Assembly: GCF_029867415.1 (NCBI RefSeq)
Contig: NC_081182.1
Location: forward strand, 16,242,497 to 16,306,496
Reading direction: 5' to 3'
Length of the DNA: 64,000 nucleotides
Source: Vicia villosa
Taxonomy: Eukaryota > Streptophyta > Magnoliopsida > Fabales > Fabaceae
This document shows, piece after piece, positions 12,589 to 24,769 of this stretch. The notes under the pieces were generated by a model. The model was not told the origin of the DNA. It made no database searches and saw only the letters and a list, made by a program, of their open reading frames with translations. Position numbers and translations under genes: made by a program. Each line of letters starts with the position of its first letter. The stretch's first letter is position 1.

Positions 12589-13555
12589 GTTGAAGTAATT
12601 CAACATCTAGAATAACATGTCACATGGGATGTCACGACATCATTCCTGAGCTGAAGTGAAGAGCTTTTATTAAATCTAAGTGATTTAATTACTAAAAAGT
12701 ATTGCAGAATATTCAGGGATATAATGCAAACAATCAAGGTGTGATTTGCGAAACAGGTCTGAAGAATCAATAAGAATATTCGAAGAATCAATCAGAAGAA
12801 TCATGGCAGAATATTCGAAGAATATGAAGAATATATAGTTTCTAAAATATGGAGATATTTTAGGAAGCTAAAGATTGAAGATCTTGCTTATAGCAAAAGT
12901 AACTACATACGTGTAACAAAAAATAAGTTGCGATTAGAAGCCCAAATCCAGTTGGGAATAAGTTATAAATAAAAGCATTATAACCTAGGTTTTGGTAAGC
13001 CAGCCGGGTATTGAAAAGATGTAATCATTAGGGCTAGGTTAGGTGAACCTCCCGAATTGTGGGAGGGTCACCGTGTAAGTCTCGGAGCTTTTAAGCAAGA
13101 GACACGTTGTTCACCTTGAAGCCCATAGGCAAAAGGTGTATTGGTCTTGGAGGAAGCTTTTAAGCAACTCTAAGTTAGTGTTCTTAGTTAAGGGGGCTTG
13201 GCTAGATATTGTCATGGAATTATGTCTTCTGAAAGGTTAATTAGAACAAGTGAAAGATTAGGGAATTGAGGTGGGTTCCTCGTGTCTTAGATGGATCTTC
13301 TAAGGTAGAGATTGCATTAGGTAGGGATTAAGTGAGAAGTTGTAGACGGGGAGTTTAGCTTCGAATTAATACTGATGATGGTGGATCTTGTTCCTGACAT
13401 GGTATGCCCCAAGATGTAGGAGAGGTTGCTCCGAACTGGGTAAACAATTACTTGTGTTCTTTATGTTTCAGTACTGCATAATTTTGTGTCTGTATCTTGT
13501 TGTAGTCTTCCTTGACAGACCGGATGTCTCGACATCTGGATCTGTCACACCAGAA
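12589..13555 (+). mobile_element. Ty1/copia (SIRE/Maximus-like) LTR, plus strand
   Basis: The 3' half (about 13,310-13,530) aligns by eye with 43,660-43,910 in the copia LTR further right. Shared order: a GATTAAGTGAGAAGTTGTA block, then an AATACT...GATGGTGGAT block, then a GTTGCTCCGAACTGGGT-like block, then GATGTC-CGACATCT near the end. The start at TGTTGAAG (12,589) and the end near TGTCACA are approximate. No primer-binding site or coding region follows, so it may be a solo LTR. Confidence 0.5.
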
Positions 13556-13568
13556 TTTCATTTAGAAT

Positions 13569-13932
13569 TGTGGAAACAGTTCATTACACACAGATTTGTT
13601 TTAGATCTAAAATAGATTGGTTTGATTTAGTTCTAAAATAAGTATTTTGGGCTATTATAGTTTTGGGCTTTGGCTTAGGAAGCAAGCTAACCTAAATCTA
13701 TAAATAGGGAGTAACCCTCATTATTTGTAATCAAGTCAAAAAGGTTGTATTCACAGAATTTGCAGTTGCATGTGAATAACAAAGTTTTTCATAGTTTGTG
13801 GGCGGAGAATTACTCTGCATAAACCCTAATCTCTTTTCTTTAAATTTCTTTTCATTTTTATCGTGTGGTGATAACAATCTTGTTCATCAAGATTGATAGA
13901 AATTCATCATAGATTTTGGTGAATTTCTAACA
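13569..13932 (+). mobile_element. Possible second LTR type (Ty1/copia-like)
   Basis: A 364-bp stretch starting TGTGGAAACAG and ending GAATTTCTAACA has TG...CA ends, a TATAAATAGGGAG box (about 13,700-13,712) and a leader-like 3' half. This is the layout of a small copia LTR. No partner or primer-binding site was recognised, so it would be solo. Confidence 0.35.
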
Positions 13933-14306
13933 TATATGGTTTCTCTATAAGGTATTTCTCCTAATTTTTTAGAGAAGTAAGCAAGTTGGGGAAAAATCTT
14001 TTTATGGTTGGTTTGAAACAAGCTCAAAATCAATTAAGTTCTTAGTTTGTTCTAAAAAAAAAAGAAACCAATCTCTTCAAACTTAATTTTAGAAATCATG
14101 TGTTCAGATCATATTTAATTCGATTGCTTTGACTACTACCTAATACGACAGATCTATCTTTCGAAACCAACTCTAATGCACTGTGACAGAGTATTATTTA
14201 AATTCCTCATGACTCATTATTTTATAAACTAACTAAAGACATTAAAATTGATAGTCACATTAAAATCGATAGTCACATCATTTACAAAAAAAAATGTTTT
14301 TATATA

Positions 14307-14662
<356 letters not shown>

Positions 14663-14935
14663 AATGCGTGCAGAGAAAACCAACGATATGTTAGAATTTT
14701 CCATACTAAAAATTGTGTTTGTATGTACTAATATTTGGTTTCAAAGAGATTTTAGTTTTTCAAGAACCTCCTCCTCACCGTGTAAATATTTAGTGGTGTC
14801 TGGTTTTCTATTTTGTTACTCTATTTTTTGGGTAATCTTATTGAATTCCCAAAAAGAAAATGTTGATAATATTCAAAAGCCTTAAATTTTTATCTTTATC
14901 TTTACCTTGATATTTTCCCAAATATACCCTACATC

Positions 14936-15635
14936 TAGGGGTGTTCATGGATTGGGTAAATCCAACAAACCCAGTAAAACCCACCCAAACCGATCCAAAA
15001 AAGTGGGTTGGGTCGGGTTATTGGGTGATAACGGTTTTCAAAAATGAAAACTCATTCAAAATAATTGGGTTATGGGTAAACCCACACCCAACCCACAAAA
15101 TCCATGGGTTATTGAGTGACTATATTTTTTCTTTTTTTTTATAATTTGACAAGTAATGACTTTGATGTTTTTTAATTTTGCTTGCTTCAATTTCAATTTT
15201 TTAACTATTTAGTAAGTAATGATTTTAACTTATTTAGGATACCACATTTTGATTATTTTGATACTAATTCTAATAAATTGCAAGTATTTTATGTAATTAT
15301 AGGTTTTACTGTAATGTAACTTTGGTTCTTACAAATATATGTTTATAATAAATTTTATTATACATTTTGATATTTGATGTTTAAAAAAATAGCAGTAACA
15401 TATTAAACTATTTATTAAGAAAAAATGTAACATATCATTAATAATTATATAAGGAAAAATAATATTGGGTAACTCATTACCCAACCCAATCCAACCCACA
15501 AATGTGTGGTTTTACCCAAACCAACCTAATAATATTGTGGGTGGTTATTTTTTCTCACCCAAATCAGTGTACCATATACGGGTTGGATTATGGTTTTGGC
15601 TAAATTCAACCCAAACCGACCCATGAACACCCCTA
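14936..15635. mobile_element. hAT-superfamily MITE with perfect 8-bp target duplication
   Basis: The element begins TAGGGGTGTTCATGG and ends with its inverted copy CCATGAACACCCCTA. It is flanked by identical 8-bp direct repeats CCTACATC (14,928-14,935 and 15,636-15,643), the duplication size of hAT insertions. Both subterminal regions carry many copies of a TGGGT/ACCCA motif, as expected for transposase-binding sites. The centre is AT-rich and non-coding. Length is exactly 700 bp. Related but decayed copies appear at 20,045-20,680 and perhaps 47,605-48,245. Confidence 0.85.
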
Positions 15636-15926
15636 CCTACATCCATAAATATCTTTAAACTATCCCCACACTTTTTTTGTTTTTTTCATTTTAAATATGC
15701 AATAAATTAAACTCTCAAATTTCTCAGAGAATCTTAATGACACTTCTTTCACACAACATTTTTATTACCAACCATACTGTTCAAAGCTCCTAAAAATCCT
15801 CCAAAACAGTTGATGAGAATTTCAAAAACACAGTGGAAAAAAAAACAGAAAAGAGAAAGTAAACAAAAAATGAATAATAAGAAAATGCAGAAAGCAAAAT
15901 AAAGAGGAATATTTTCCAACAGATTT

Positions 15927-17077
15927 TTACAAACAGTTTCTAGATTTTTTTAATAATGTAGCACCAGTTCCTGGTACTGCACATCCATAAACTTGCTGGT
16001 TTTCTTTAACTCCATTCATAAACTTGTTAACATGAAGATCTTGGTACTGAAATGTTGAATAATGACTCTGCATATATAAACAAAAGATAAAATAGTCATT
16101 AATTAATATAAGATCTTAGGAACTATATATAACTATAATTATAATAATATTTTAAATAATATCTTTGACAAATATCTATAACTATAAGTAACTATTAAAA
16201 AGTGTAGAGCAAGTTAAACCTTACAGAAACCATTTGGTGGAAATGAAGCATCAAGAAAATCTTCAAAACAGTAACCAGGTATTGTTTCAATCAAGTACTC
16301 AGAAATGCTGCTTGTTGAAACTGAACCAGTGTCACTAGCCATGTTGTCTTCAACATTGCAAGAAGAACTAGCATTTTCATTTGAAACTGATCTTGGTTTT
16401 ATGTTTGGTTTCGAATATCGAGAACCAATACTGGCGGTGGATGATGAATCTGTGTCCAAAGAATTGTTTGAAAGCTTCACACCAGATAGAAGAAACCTGT
16501 TGTGTTTCTGTGTATGTTCATTTGCTCTATGGATTGGAACGTCACATTCTCTACATAGAATCGCTCTATCTTCTTGGCAAAATAGATATCCACGCCTCTC
16601 CTGCAACAATAGCACATAATATATTATTTCAACTAGTAAAATACCCGTGCATTCGCAGAGGTCAACTTATTCGTGGATATATAAGGTCGATATTATAACA
16701 TAGAATATATGCTCGTGCATTCGCAAAGGTCAACTTGTTGCAACCTCAATTTGAGTTGTGACATCATGGTTTTTGATGTTACTAGAATAATCGAGGTTGC
16801 ATCAGTCACATCTGACTAAGATGTGACTGCACCTCTTACCGCGACCACTATTTCAAACAATGATAATGAGCATAGTGATTGATATTCATACTTGACAGAT
16901 ATCACAAAGAGGGTAGTCTTTGGAGTTGAGATGAACAAGAGGGAAACGAGAATGTTTGGTTGCAAGTTTGTTAGCATGGTGGATAGTAAAATCACATCCA
17001 TGGCAAAGAGCAGCTTCATCTGAAGGACAAAACATGGAAGCCTCAGCTTTCTCACAAACATCACATTGGATCTTCAT
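15927..17077 (-). CDS. Double B-box zinc-finger transcription factor (BBX20/BBX21-like)
   Basis: Three exons on the minus strand splice into an open 235-aa protein: 17,077-16,892, 16,600-16,220 and 16,067-15,927, all introns GT...AG. B-box 1 (residues about 5-46) starts CDVCEKAEASMFCPSDEAAL and B-box 2 (about 59-105) starts CDICQERRGYLFC; both keep the Cys/His/Asp zinc ligands. There is no CCT domain, which places it in subfamily IV. The SISEYLIETIPGYCFEDFLD motif and a C-terminal VPG stretch resemble BBX20/BBX21, regulators that work with HY5 in light responses (family knowledge). The start is the MKIQCDVC methionine usual for the family; upstream in-frame codons include a TTG but no ATG. 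Exon 3 is my splice inference: the more consensus-like donor at the end of exon 2 would create a stop, so a GTTTAA donor is used. Confidence 0.88.
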
Positions 17078-17830
17078 ATCTTTTGGTAGCGGCAACTAGC
17101 TAGACAGTTTATGCTTTGATTGCTTATGTTGTTTTGTGTTTGTGTTTTGTCTTCACAACAACATCACTCCTTTAACTTTAAGAAGGAGCTTTATTGAATG
17201 GGGTAAGGGAAAGTAAAAGAAAAAAGACAAAACAATTATGGGCATATTTGGAATTAGGGTCCAGAAACATCGGCTCCCACTTGGCTCAACCTCAGTGGCT
17301 GTATTAAGTGATTTCTGACTTTGAGAGAAACTGTTAAAAACTCATATGAATGAATGAAAGTCTATATTTCATAGATACACTATATCTATCTCTATTCATT
17401 TTTCTCTCTCTTTGTGACTTTGCAACTTGGCTATTATTAATATTGGTAGTATTCTATTCTATTGCACATTAGCTATCACTCTCAGACTGAGTGTTTCTCA
17501 ACTTTGAGGCATGGTCTGCTTTATCTGACTCACTTTATTCATTCACAAGCCTCATTAGTTTTGAATTTCATCTAACTTATTTAGATAATCACTTTCTTTT
17601 TGCTATTCTAGGCAACTATTAAAATAAATGTCACTCTAGGACTACTAATTCTAAGTCACTGCCAAAATAAATGAGTCTCTGAGCAGTCAGAAAAAAAGAT
17701 AGGAACAGACACAAGTGTTGCCACTTATCGATCAAAGCTTCCTTCTTCTCTTCTTCTTATAGCTTCCATTATTTATTTCATGGACAGTATAAAATTTGAG
17801 AATATCTCAATTAATTTACTCTTTAAATAT
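17078..17830. other. 5' flank of the B-box gene
   Basis: No other gene is seen. Sequence next to the start codon reads on the minus strand as a leader with GTTGTTGTGAAGAC-type phrases. Several CT/GA-rich stretches (about 17,390-17,415) may be promoter or leader elements. I could not fix a TATA box. Confidence 0.35.
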
Positions 17831-17837
17831 CTTAGGG

Positions 17838-17960
17838 TGTGTTTGGATTGGCGGTGGGCAGAATTGATTCTAGCAGAATAGAATTTGGTAGAATTGATTT
17901 ATCAGAAAGAATTGAGTTTAGTAGAATTGATTTATGTTTGGATACATTTATTTATGTAAA
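17838..17960. mobile_element. Possible MITE end next to the (AAT)n repeat
   Basis: The GGGTGTGTTTGGATTGGCGG start is of a type common at plant MITE ends. It is followed by repeated AGAATTGATT phrases (four times in about 80 bp). The matching right end could not be found, so the element is either truncated or interrupted by the microsatellite. Confidence 0.3.
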
Positions 17961-17988
17961 AGTGAATTATACACTAAATTACAGTGTA

Positions 17989-18108
<120 letters not shown>

Positions 18109-18559
18109 TCGTTTTTTACTCTCTTGAGTTAAAATAGTCATTAATATCATTTCAAAAATCTTCATTTATTTTATGAAAGTTTTCTTGTTCCCGCTATTTA
18201 ATTTAAATCTAATTAAGAAACTAGTTTACGATTTAAATTTTTCTGTTTTGATTTTTACAAACGTTTATAGTAAGAATTTGATGGATTTAAAATTATTTCA
18301 CAAAATTATAAGTTATTAAAAAAATTAGAAATGAGTGGGGTAGCTCTACTAGTATTTGTTATTTAAGTTAAATGAACGTAAACAGCTAGTTTATGATTCA
18401 ATTCCTAGGTACAACACTTATTTATATTTATGTATTAATATAAATAAATTGATGATATTTATAAATCAACAATTTTATAAAAAAAAAAATTAAAATTATA
18501 AGTGTCAATACAAATAATTAGTTAGAGTTTTTCCATTGCAATCGGTGATATTTACGGGT

Positions 18560-19925
18560 TGCTTTCATTCTAATGAATTGTAAAGGGAGGAAGATCTTTA
18601 CATTTTCGGGGCCTAGGTATCTTGGGGTATATCTTGAGTGGGGAGTTAACGCTCGACCTTGTTATGTTGCCAACGTATATGCTAAGTGTACTTTGGCAGA
18701 TAAAAGAGTGATGTGGGCCATTTTGGTTTAAGCGTGGAGTAGTTATCTGGTTCTGTTGGGTGCTTTTGGGGAGAGTTCAATGCAATCCTTAGTCGATCTG
18801 AGAGGAAGGGTGAGTGTAGGAACTTGGGATTTGGGTTGGACCGAATCTTTTGAGTTTGGTGCATTTTAAGAGATGGGATTAGTAGGCTTACTATTGTTGG
18901 GAAGGAGGTTTACATGGTATCATTCAAATGGGGTTTCCATGGTATCATTCAAATGGGGTTTCCATGAGTAGGTTGATCTAGGTTCTATATTTGGCTGAGC
19001 GGGAGGAGAAATGGGGTCATGGTAGTTTGTGGAGTTTGGCTTGTGATGTTTCTGATCATTATCCTATTGAATTAATTACCCTTATCAGCTTTAAGGGTCT
19101 GGGCCCTTTCAGTTTAATAACTTCTGGATGAAGGATTCTAGTTTCAAGTGGGTAGTTTATGAGTCATAGAGGTCAAAGGTTTGTTTGAGGTAGTTGACTT
19201 GCATGCTCAAGGACAAGTTGAAAGCTCTTAAAGGGGCTCTTGAGATTTGGAACAAGGAGATTTATGGTAATTTGAAGTTTAAGATTAAGGTTTGCTCGAA
19301 TAAGCTTTAGAGTATGTTGTTGAGGGCGAAATCATTCTCTCTCTCTCTCTCAAGGAGTAAGTTTGTTGATCTCAAGTGTGTTCGGAGTTATGAGAGCTTA
19401 TATAGTGTTAGGACTCTCTAATTTTCCAAAGGTTCGGGTTGGCACAGTTGAAGGAGGGGGACACTAATACAAGGTAAGTTAGGAGATTACTCACTGGATG
19501 TCCTCGATTAGTAGCTTAAGTTAAAAGTGGGGTTCAAGTTTACACTATGGACGTTGTTGTTTCTCTGGTTAACTAGGAGCGTGGTCGTTCAAGTAGCTTG
19601 GCATCTAGAAGTGTGTTGGGTAGCCAGCTACCCTTCTTTGGTTTGTGTTTTGTGCAGGTGGTTGTGCTTTCTTTCCTCTAACTTGCTCTCTCCAAAGCTC
19701 TGGTGTGTCCACCTTTTCATGATAGTTTGGTTGGTTGGTCCGTTTAGATGTGTCTTATGCTTGTTCTTGTGGGTTTGTTGTTTTGCTTTTTAAGTTGTTT
19801 TTATCCTAGGCTTTTCGGGTGTTATTTCTCTTGAGCACTTCAGGTGCACTTTGTTCTTCTTTTTAATATTTTTGTAAATGTCATTTTATTTTATATTAAT
19901 ACATCGATCCTACTTTGCTTTTAAA
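18560..19925 (+). pseudogene. Decayed LINE fragment (endonuclease part plus 3' end)
   Basis: Plus-strand reading gives endonuclease-domain phrases in shifting frames: FGPRYLGVYLEWG-like and CYVANVYA near 18,600-18,690, then RRFTWYHSNG (about 18,900-18,930), then ACDVSDHYPIEL (about 19,040-19,075). These match the order seen in plant LINE ORF2. A 27-bp tandem duplication (ATGGTATCATTCAAATGGGG, twice, about 18,914-18,967) and many stops follow. The RT is almost entirely missing. Sequence up to about 19,925 looks like a LINE 3' part. This copy belongs to a different LINE lineage from 5,590-10,191. Confidence 0.6.
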
Positions 19926-20044
19926 AATTGTTTATAAATACAATTGATTATAAACCGATTTATAAATAGGTATTTGACATTTAATTTTTTTTATTAAAGT
20001 GATTATTAAAAACTAAATCAAATCATTAATGTGATTTAGTTTAA

Positions 20045-20680
20045 TGTAGTTATGGGTGTTCATAGGTGCGGGTCGACCCATGAATCTGCTGACCAAAATT
20101 GAACCCATTCATTAATTACTCGAACTCGTTTATTTATGGATATACCAAATTCAACTCAAAACCACCCATATAGTTTTGATCGGGTATCAGGTTTGAGTTT
20201 CTCAACCTGCGAACCCGTTGACCAACCTATTAACGTGACATTAGTGATTTCTTATTTTATATTATTATTTTAAATAAAAAAATATAATTAACATCTCACT
20301 GCTATTAACCACGATTTTGCCAAAAAAAAAATTATTCAACACCTATACTATTACTATACTAATGAGTTTACGTAATTCTAAGTCTAAAAATTCTTAATAT
20401 ATATTTTATGAAAATAATGTGTCTTGTGGAATTAACTATTCTTATAGAGTGTTGTCATATGGATAAATTTTATTTAGCATTATATAAGGTATTTCATTCA
20501 TTATGCGTGTTAGAAATGAATGAAATTGTATTGAATTGTATTTCAATTTATTTATAACTAAAATAATTATCAAGAAAAATATTTTTATTTGAAATACAAC
20601 CCACAAATTGCATGTTCGACATAAACACAACTTATTGAAATTTGAATGGTTTGTATAACGAATTAGGCCAAACCGATCCA
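20045..20680. mobile_element. Decayed relative of the 14,936 hAT MITE
   Basis: The left part (ATGGGTGTTCATAGGTGCGG and following GACC-rich sequence) resembles the end of the element at 14,936-15,635. The right part (AGGCCAAACCGATCCAACC) resembles its inner right arm. No clean terminal repeat or target duplication remains. Confidence 0.4.
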
Positions 20681-20914
20681 ACCTGAGATTTTTTTAAGTT
20701 AAAAATAAAAAAAAAATCATCAAAAAATTGCATTACTTAAATAATGTATTGAAATTAGATTATTTTTTTTAATACTACTGGACTTTTTAAAACTAAGCAA
20801 AAATCTTAGTTGAATATTACAACATTTTATATAATAATTTCTATTAAAGAAATTCTCTACAAACATGAATAGTAAGAAATTTTCTTTCTCAACCAAAATC
20901 ATTCATATATCGTC

Positions 20915-22975
20915 ATTTTTTTTTTGACAAGGAAATCGCTTTCATTGAAACGGAAGGCCAAAAAGAGTCAAAGAAACAGATTTCGCTACCGGGAAACTGT
21001 CTAACCAGGTCCTGGAGCCATACATTTTCCCTAATAACACAACATTGTGTGCATCCGAATTATAATCTCTAGGAATGTAAATAACAGAACTGAAAGAAAA
21101 ACAACGCAAAAACTCCCTACAATCTCCCGCTATTGGCTCTAAAGAAGCATTACAAGAGAGTAAATTAACACAATCAACCACGACCATTGCGTCAGATTGG
21201 AATACAACCTTTTCCAGATTCAGATCAACAGCCATCTTAATGCACCAGCAGAGCGCGAGCAATTCGGCCATACTCGTATAAACCTCAATGTTTTCCTTCT
21301 TGCTAGCAGCCATTAGCGCATCTTTGGCATGACTTTTGTAAACACATCCAAACACAACATCCCCATCCCCCGAGAAGCCCGCGTCAACCTGAACAAAATA
21401 AACATCCAGGGGGAATGATTCTTTGTGACTCACTAGAGGTGGATGCTTCCTCTTGCCACTGCCAGGACTAATCCTGTTGAATTCCTCCACACTCTCAAAC
21501 GCACCAGCAGCAACAGCAATGGGACAACATGATTTACCTTGAAAATCAATCAGATTCCTAGCAGCCCAAATTTTGTAAAGACAAGCACAGATTAATTGTA
21601 AACATCCAGCATCGCTACATTCCAAGACCAATTGGGTCCAATCATTCACACTCATGCTAGAGGGAATACGGTAACTTATAGAAGAAGCAAACAGAACCTG
21701 CTTTACGAAGTCACACTCAATGAAGATGTGTTGCACAGACTCGGTGCCCATTGAACAAAAGGGGCAGTGAGGGTCGAGTGACATACCTTTCTTCAACAGG
21801 TTTCCTCTTGTGGGTAGGATATCCTTGGCAACACGCCAAAGGAAGTTCCGTTGTCAGTCAGCAATGGGAGCCTTCCAAATCAGGTTCTAGAGTTTATGAT
21901 TTGCTGGAGTGGAGGGCCAGGCTGGAGAGAATCTTTGTGTGTGCGTGTGGCGTGGTATGCAGTTTTAACTGAAAAATCTCCACTCTTCTCAAAGTGCCAC
22001 ATCATATTCTCCTCATTGGGTGTCATTGACAACGAAATGCTCACTATCTTCTTCGCCTCCTCTGCAGGGAAGATGTTTTGGATTGCTTCCTTCTTCCAAC
22101 TTCCAAGATTCTTGTCTATGAGATCACTAACACAGGCATTCTCCGCAACATTATTCACAACAGCCAGAATTTTGAAACCTGTGTTATTAGGAATCCACCT
22201 GTCCTTCAGAATGTTTACCTTCTCCCCGTTTCCTATCCTCCAACATGCGCCTCGTTGAACTACATCTCTAGCTCCATAATACTCTGCCACGCATAACTTG
22301 GATTGTAGCCTATCTCACAAATGTCAATGGATCTCCTAGGGAAATATCTTCCTTTTAGGACCTTACCCACCAGCGAGTTCTCCTGCGTCAGTAACCTCCA
22401 ATAATGTTTTCCAAGGAGGCACGAGTTGAAATCACTGATCCCTCTAAACCCCAAACCTCCCTCACCTTTTGCCTTTGCCAGTTTGTCCCAACTTAACCAG
22501 TGCATCTTTCTTTCTCCTTGCTTTGCGCCCACCAAAATCTAGCAATCAAAGACTCAATCTCATGGAAAACTGACTCCGGGATCTTGTAGCAGCTCATGAC
22601 ATACGTATGGATTGCTTGGGCGACAGCCTTTATGAGGACTTCTTTTCCGGCAGAAGACAGGAATTTTTCCTTCCAACCTTTAATCTTTTTCCACACCCTC
22701 TCCACCACCATCGCAAATACTTCCTTCTTTGACCGTCCAAACATGATCGGCAACCCAAGATATTTAGAGTGATTTGACACAATGCTAATCCCTAGACAGT
22801 TACGGACAGTATCCCTAATCTCCTCCCCCATATTCCTGCTGAATGAAACTTCTGACTTTTCAAAGTTCACCACTTGACCTGAAGCATTTTCATAGGTTTT
22901 GAGGATATCTTTGATCCGGTTCGCTTCCTCCATGTTAGCTCTAGCAAACAACCATATTATAGTTCTCTTCATATT
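20915..22975 (-). mobile_element. 5'-truncated LINE with RNase H, minus strand
   Basis: Minus-strand LINE whose 3' A-tail appears as a T-run at about 20,918-20,927. It begins just after the reverse transcriptase active site (TIIWLFARANMEEANRI, 22,968), so the catalytic half of RT is missing. It keeps the RT thumb (YLGLPIMFGRSKKE), the zf-RVT linker (22,290-21,880) and a full RNase H domain. Truncation at the 5' end is the usual outcome of target-primed reverse transcription. The target duplication is not certain; TTCATAT occurs at both ends and could be part of one. Confidence 0.85.
20942..22972 (-). pseudogene. LINE ORF2 C-terminal half: RT thumb, zf-RVT, RNase H
   Basis: Four open stretches in changing frames read in order: 22,972-22,493, 22,535-22,260, 22,290-21,880 and 21,796-20,942. 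The first gives the RT connection region, the next two the HYWRLL and WRIGNGEKVNILKDRW segments typical of plant LINE ORF2. The last (284 codons) contains DPHCPFCSMGTESVQHIFIEC (zf-RVT end) and an RNase H domain with VQVDAGF, AELLAL and QSDAMVVVD, which carry the three acidic catalytic positions. The final motif reads NSDAHNV. At least two frame changes break the frame. Confidence 0.82.
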
Positions 22976-23004
22976 ATTTAAGGAGTAATTAAGACCAAAC
23001 TAAA

Positions 23005-23575
23005 AAAAATATCACAACTTCATTGCTTACGACATCATTTTCAAGAAGACTTTATGAATTCTTCCACTTTCGTCATCTTGAATTGACATGGATTCTCCAT
23101 CTACCCATTAGATTTTATGAATAAACATTTATTGCAATTTGTTCCAACAATTGTCCGGGTTAAAGTATGGATAACTTTTATTGATGCTGTATTATTGCTG
23201 CTTTGCACTGTACTCATATTAATTCGCTTTGGGCAGACGTGATTGGTACTACTTAGGTAGGTACGTACATTAACCAAATTAGAAAGTTCAAGAATGGAAA
23301 AAGGTTCAGCTTAACTATGCGACAAACAGCACTTTTTTTGGAGACTAGATTATGAATCTTTGAGCAAAATCTTGTATAAGATATGCAACTTGTCTTGTCG
23401 TCATCCAAAACGTAGTGACTATAAAATAAGAAAAGAACATTGCACTTTGGATTATTGCATATTTAAATCCTCTAGTTGCAATTTATGATAAGATGTTTTG
23501 TTTTTCTATATGATCCAAACCGGATTACTTTTATGCGGACGTTTGAATTAGTTGTACTTAAAATTAATTCAATAA
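23005..23575. repeat. Copy A of a proximal direct duplication
   Basis: Aligns by eye with 26,270-27,145. Shared landmarks include AAATATCACAACTTCAT, TATTATTGCTGCTTTGCACT, ATTCGCTTTGGGCAGACGTG, CTTGTCTTGTCGTCATC and GGACGTTTGAATTAGTT, in the same order and orientation. Identity looks high with small indels. Copy A lacks the 241-bp MITE present in copy B. No coding potential was seen. Confidence 0.8.
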
Positions 23576-24511
<936 letters not shown>

Positions 24512-24769
24512 TCCGGCGAGAGGAAAGAAATGAGAACTCATACACTTATTACTAAGCATTAAACTGAGATATAGAGTCTTTCACTTCAAGTGAGCAGGTC
24601 CTCTAAAACCACCATTAAACCATCGTAGAGGGTTTTTCGTAGACAAACCCTAACCACCACAATTTGTTATAAACTTACTAAAACCTCTAACTACCTCTGC
24701 ATTTGCATGAATAACATGCATATCTGTATTTTTGACCTGTACAGTAGCACCATCGTGAAGTCCCGATTA

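Noticed and set aside
17078..17095. Upstream extension of the B-box protein beginning at a TTG
   Set aside because: The family starts at MKIQCDVC and a TTG start is not expected in a plant nuclear gene.
19527..19793. 88-codon hydrophobic plus frame as a membrane protein gene
   Set aside because: It lies in the 3' part of a decayed LINE and its hydrophobic look comes from T-rich sequence.
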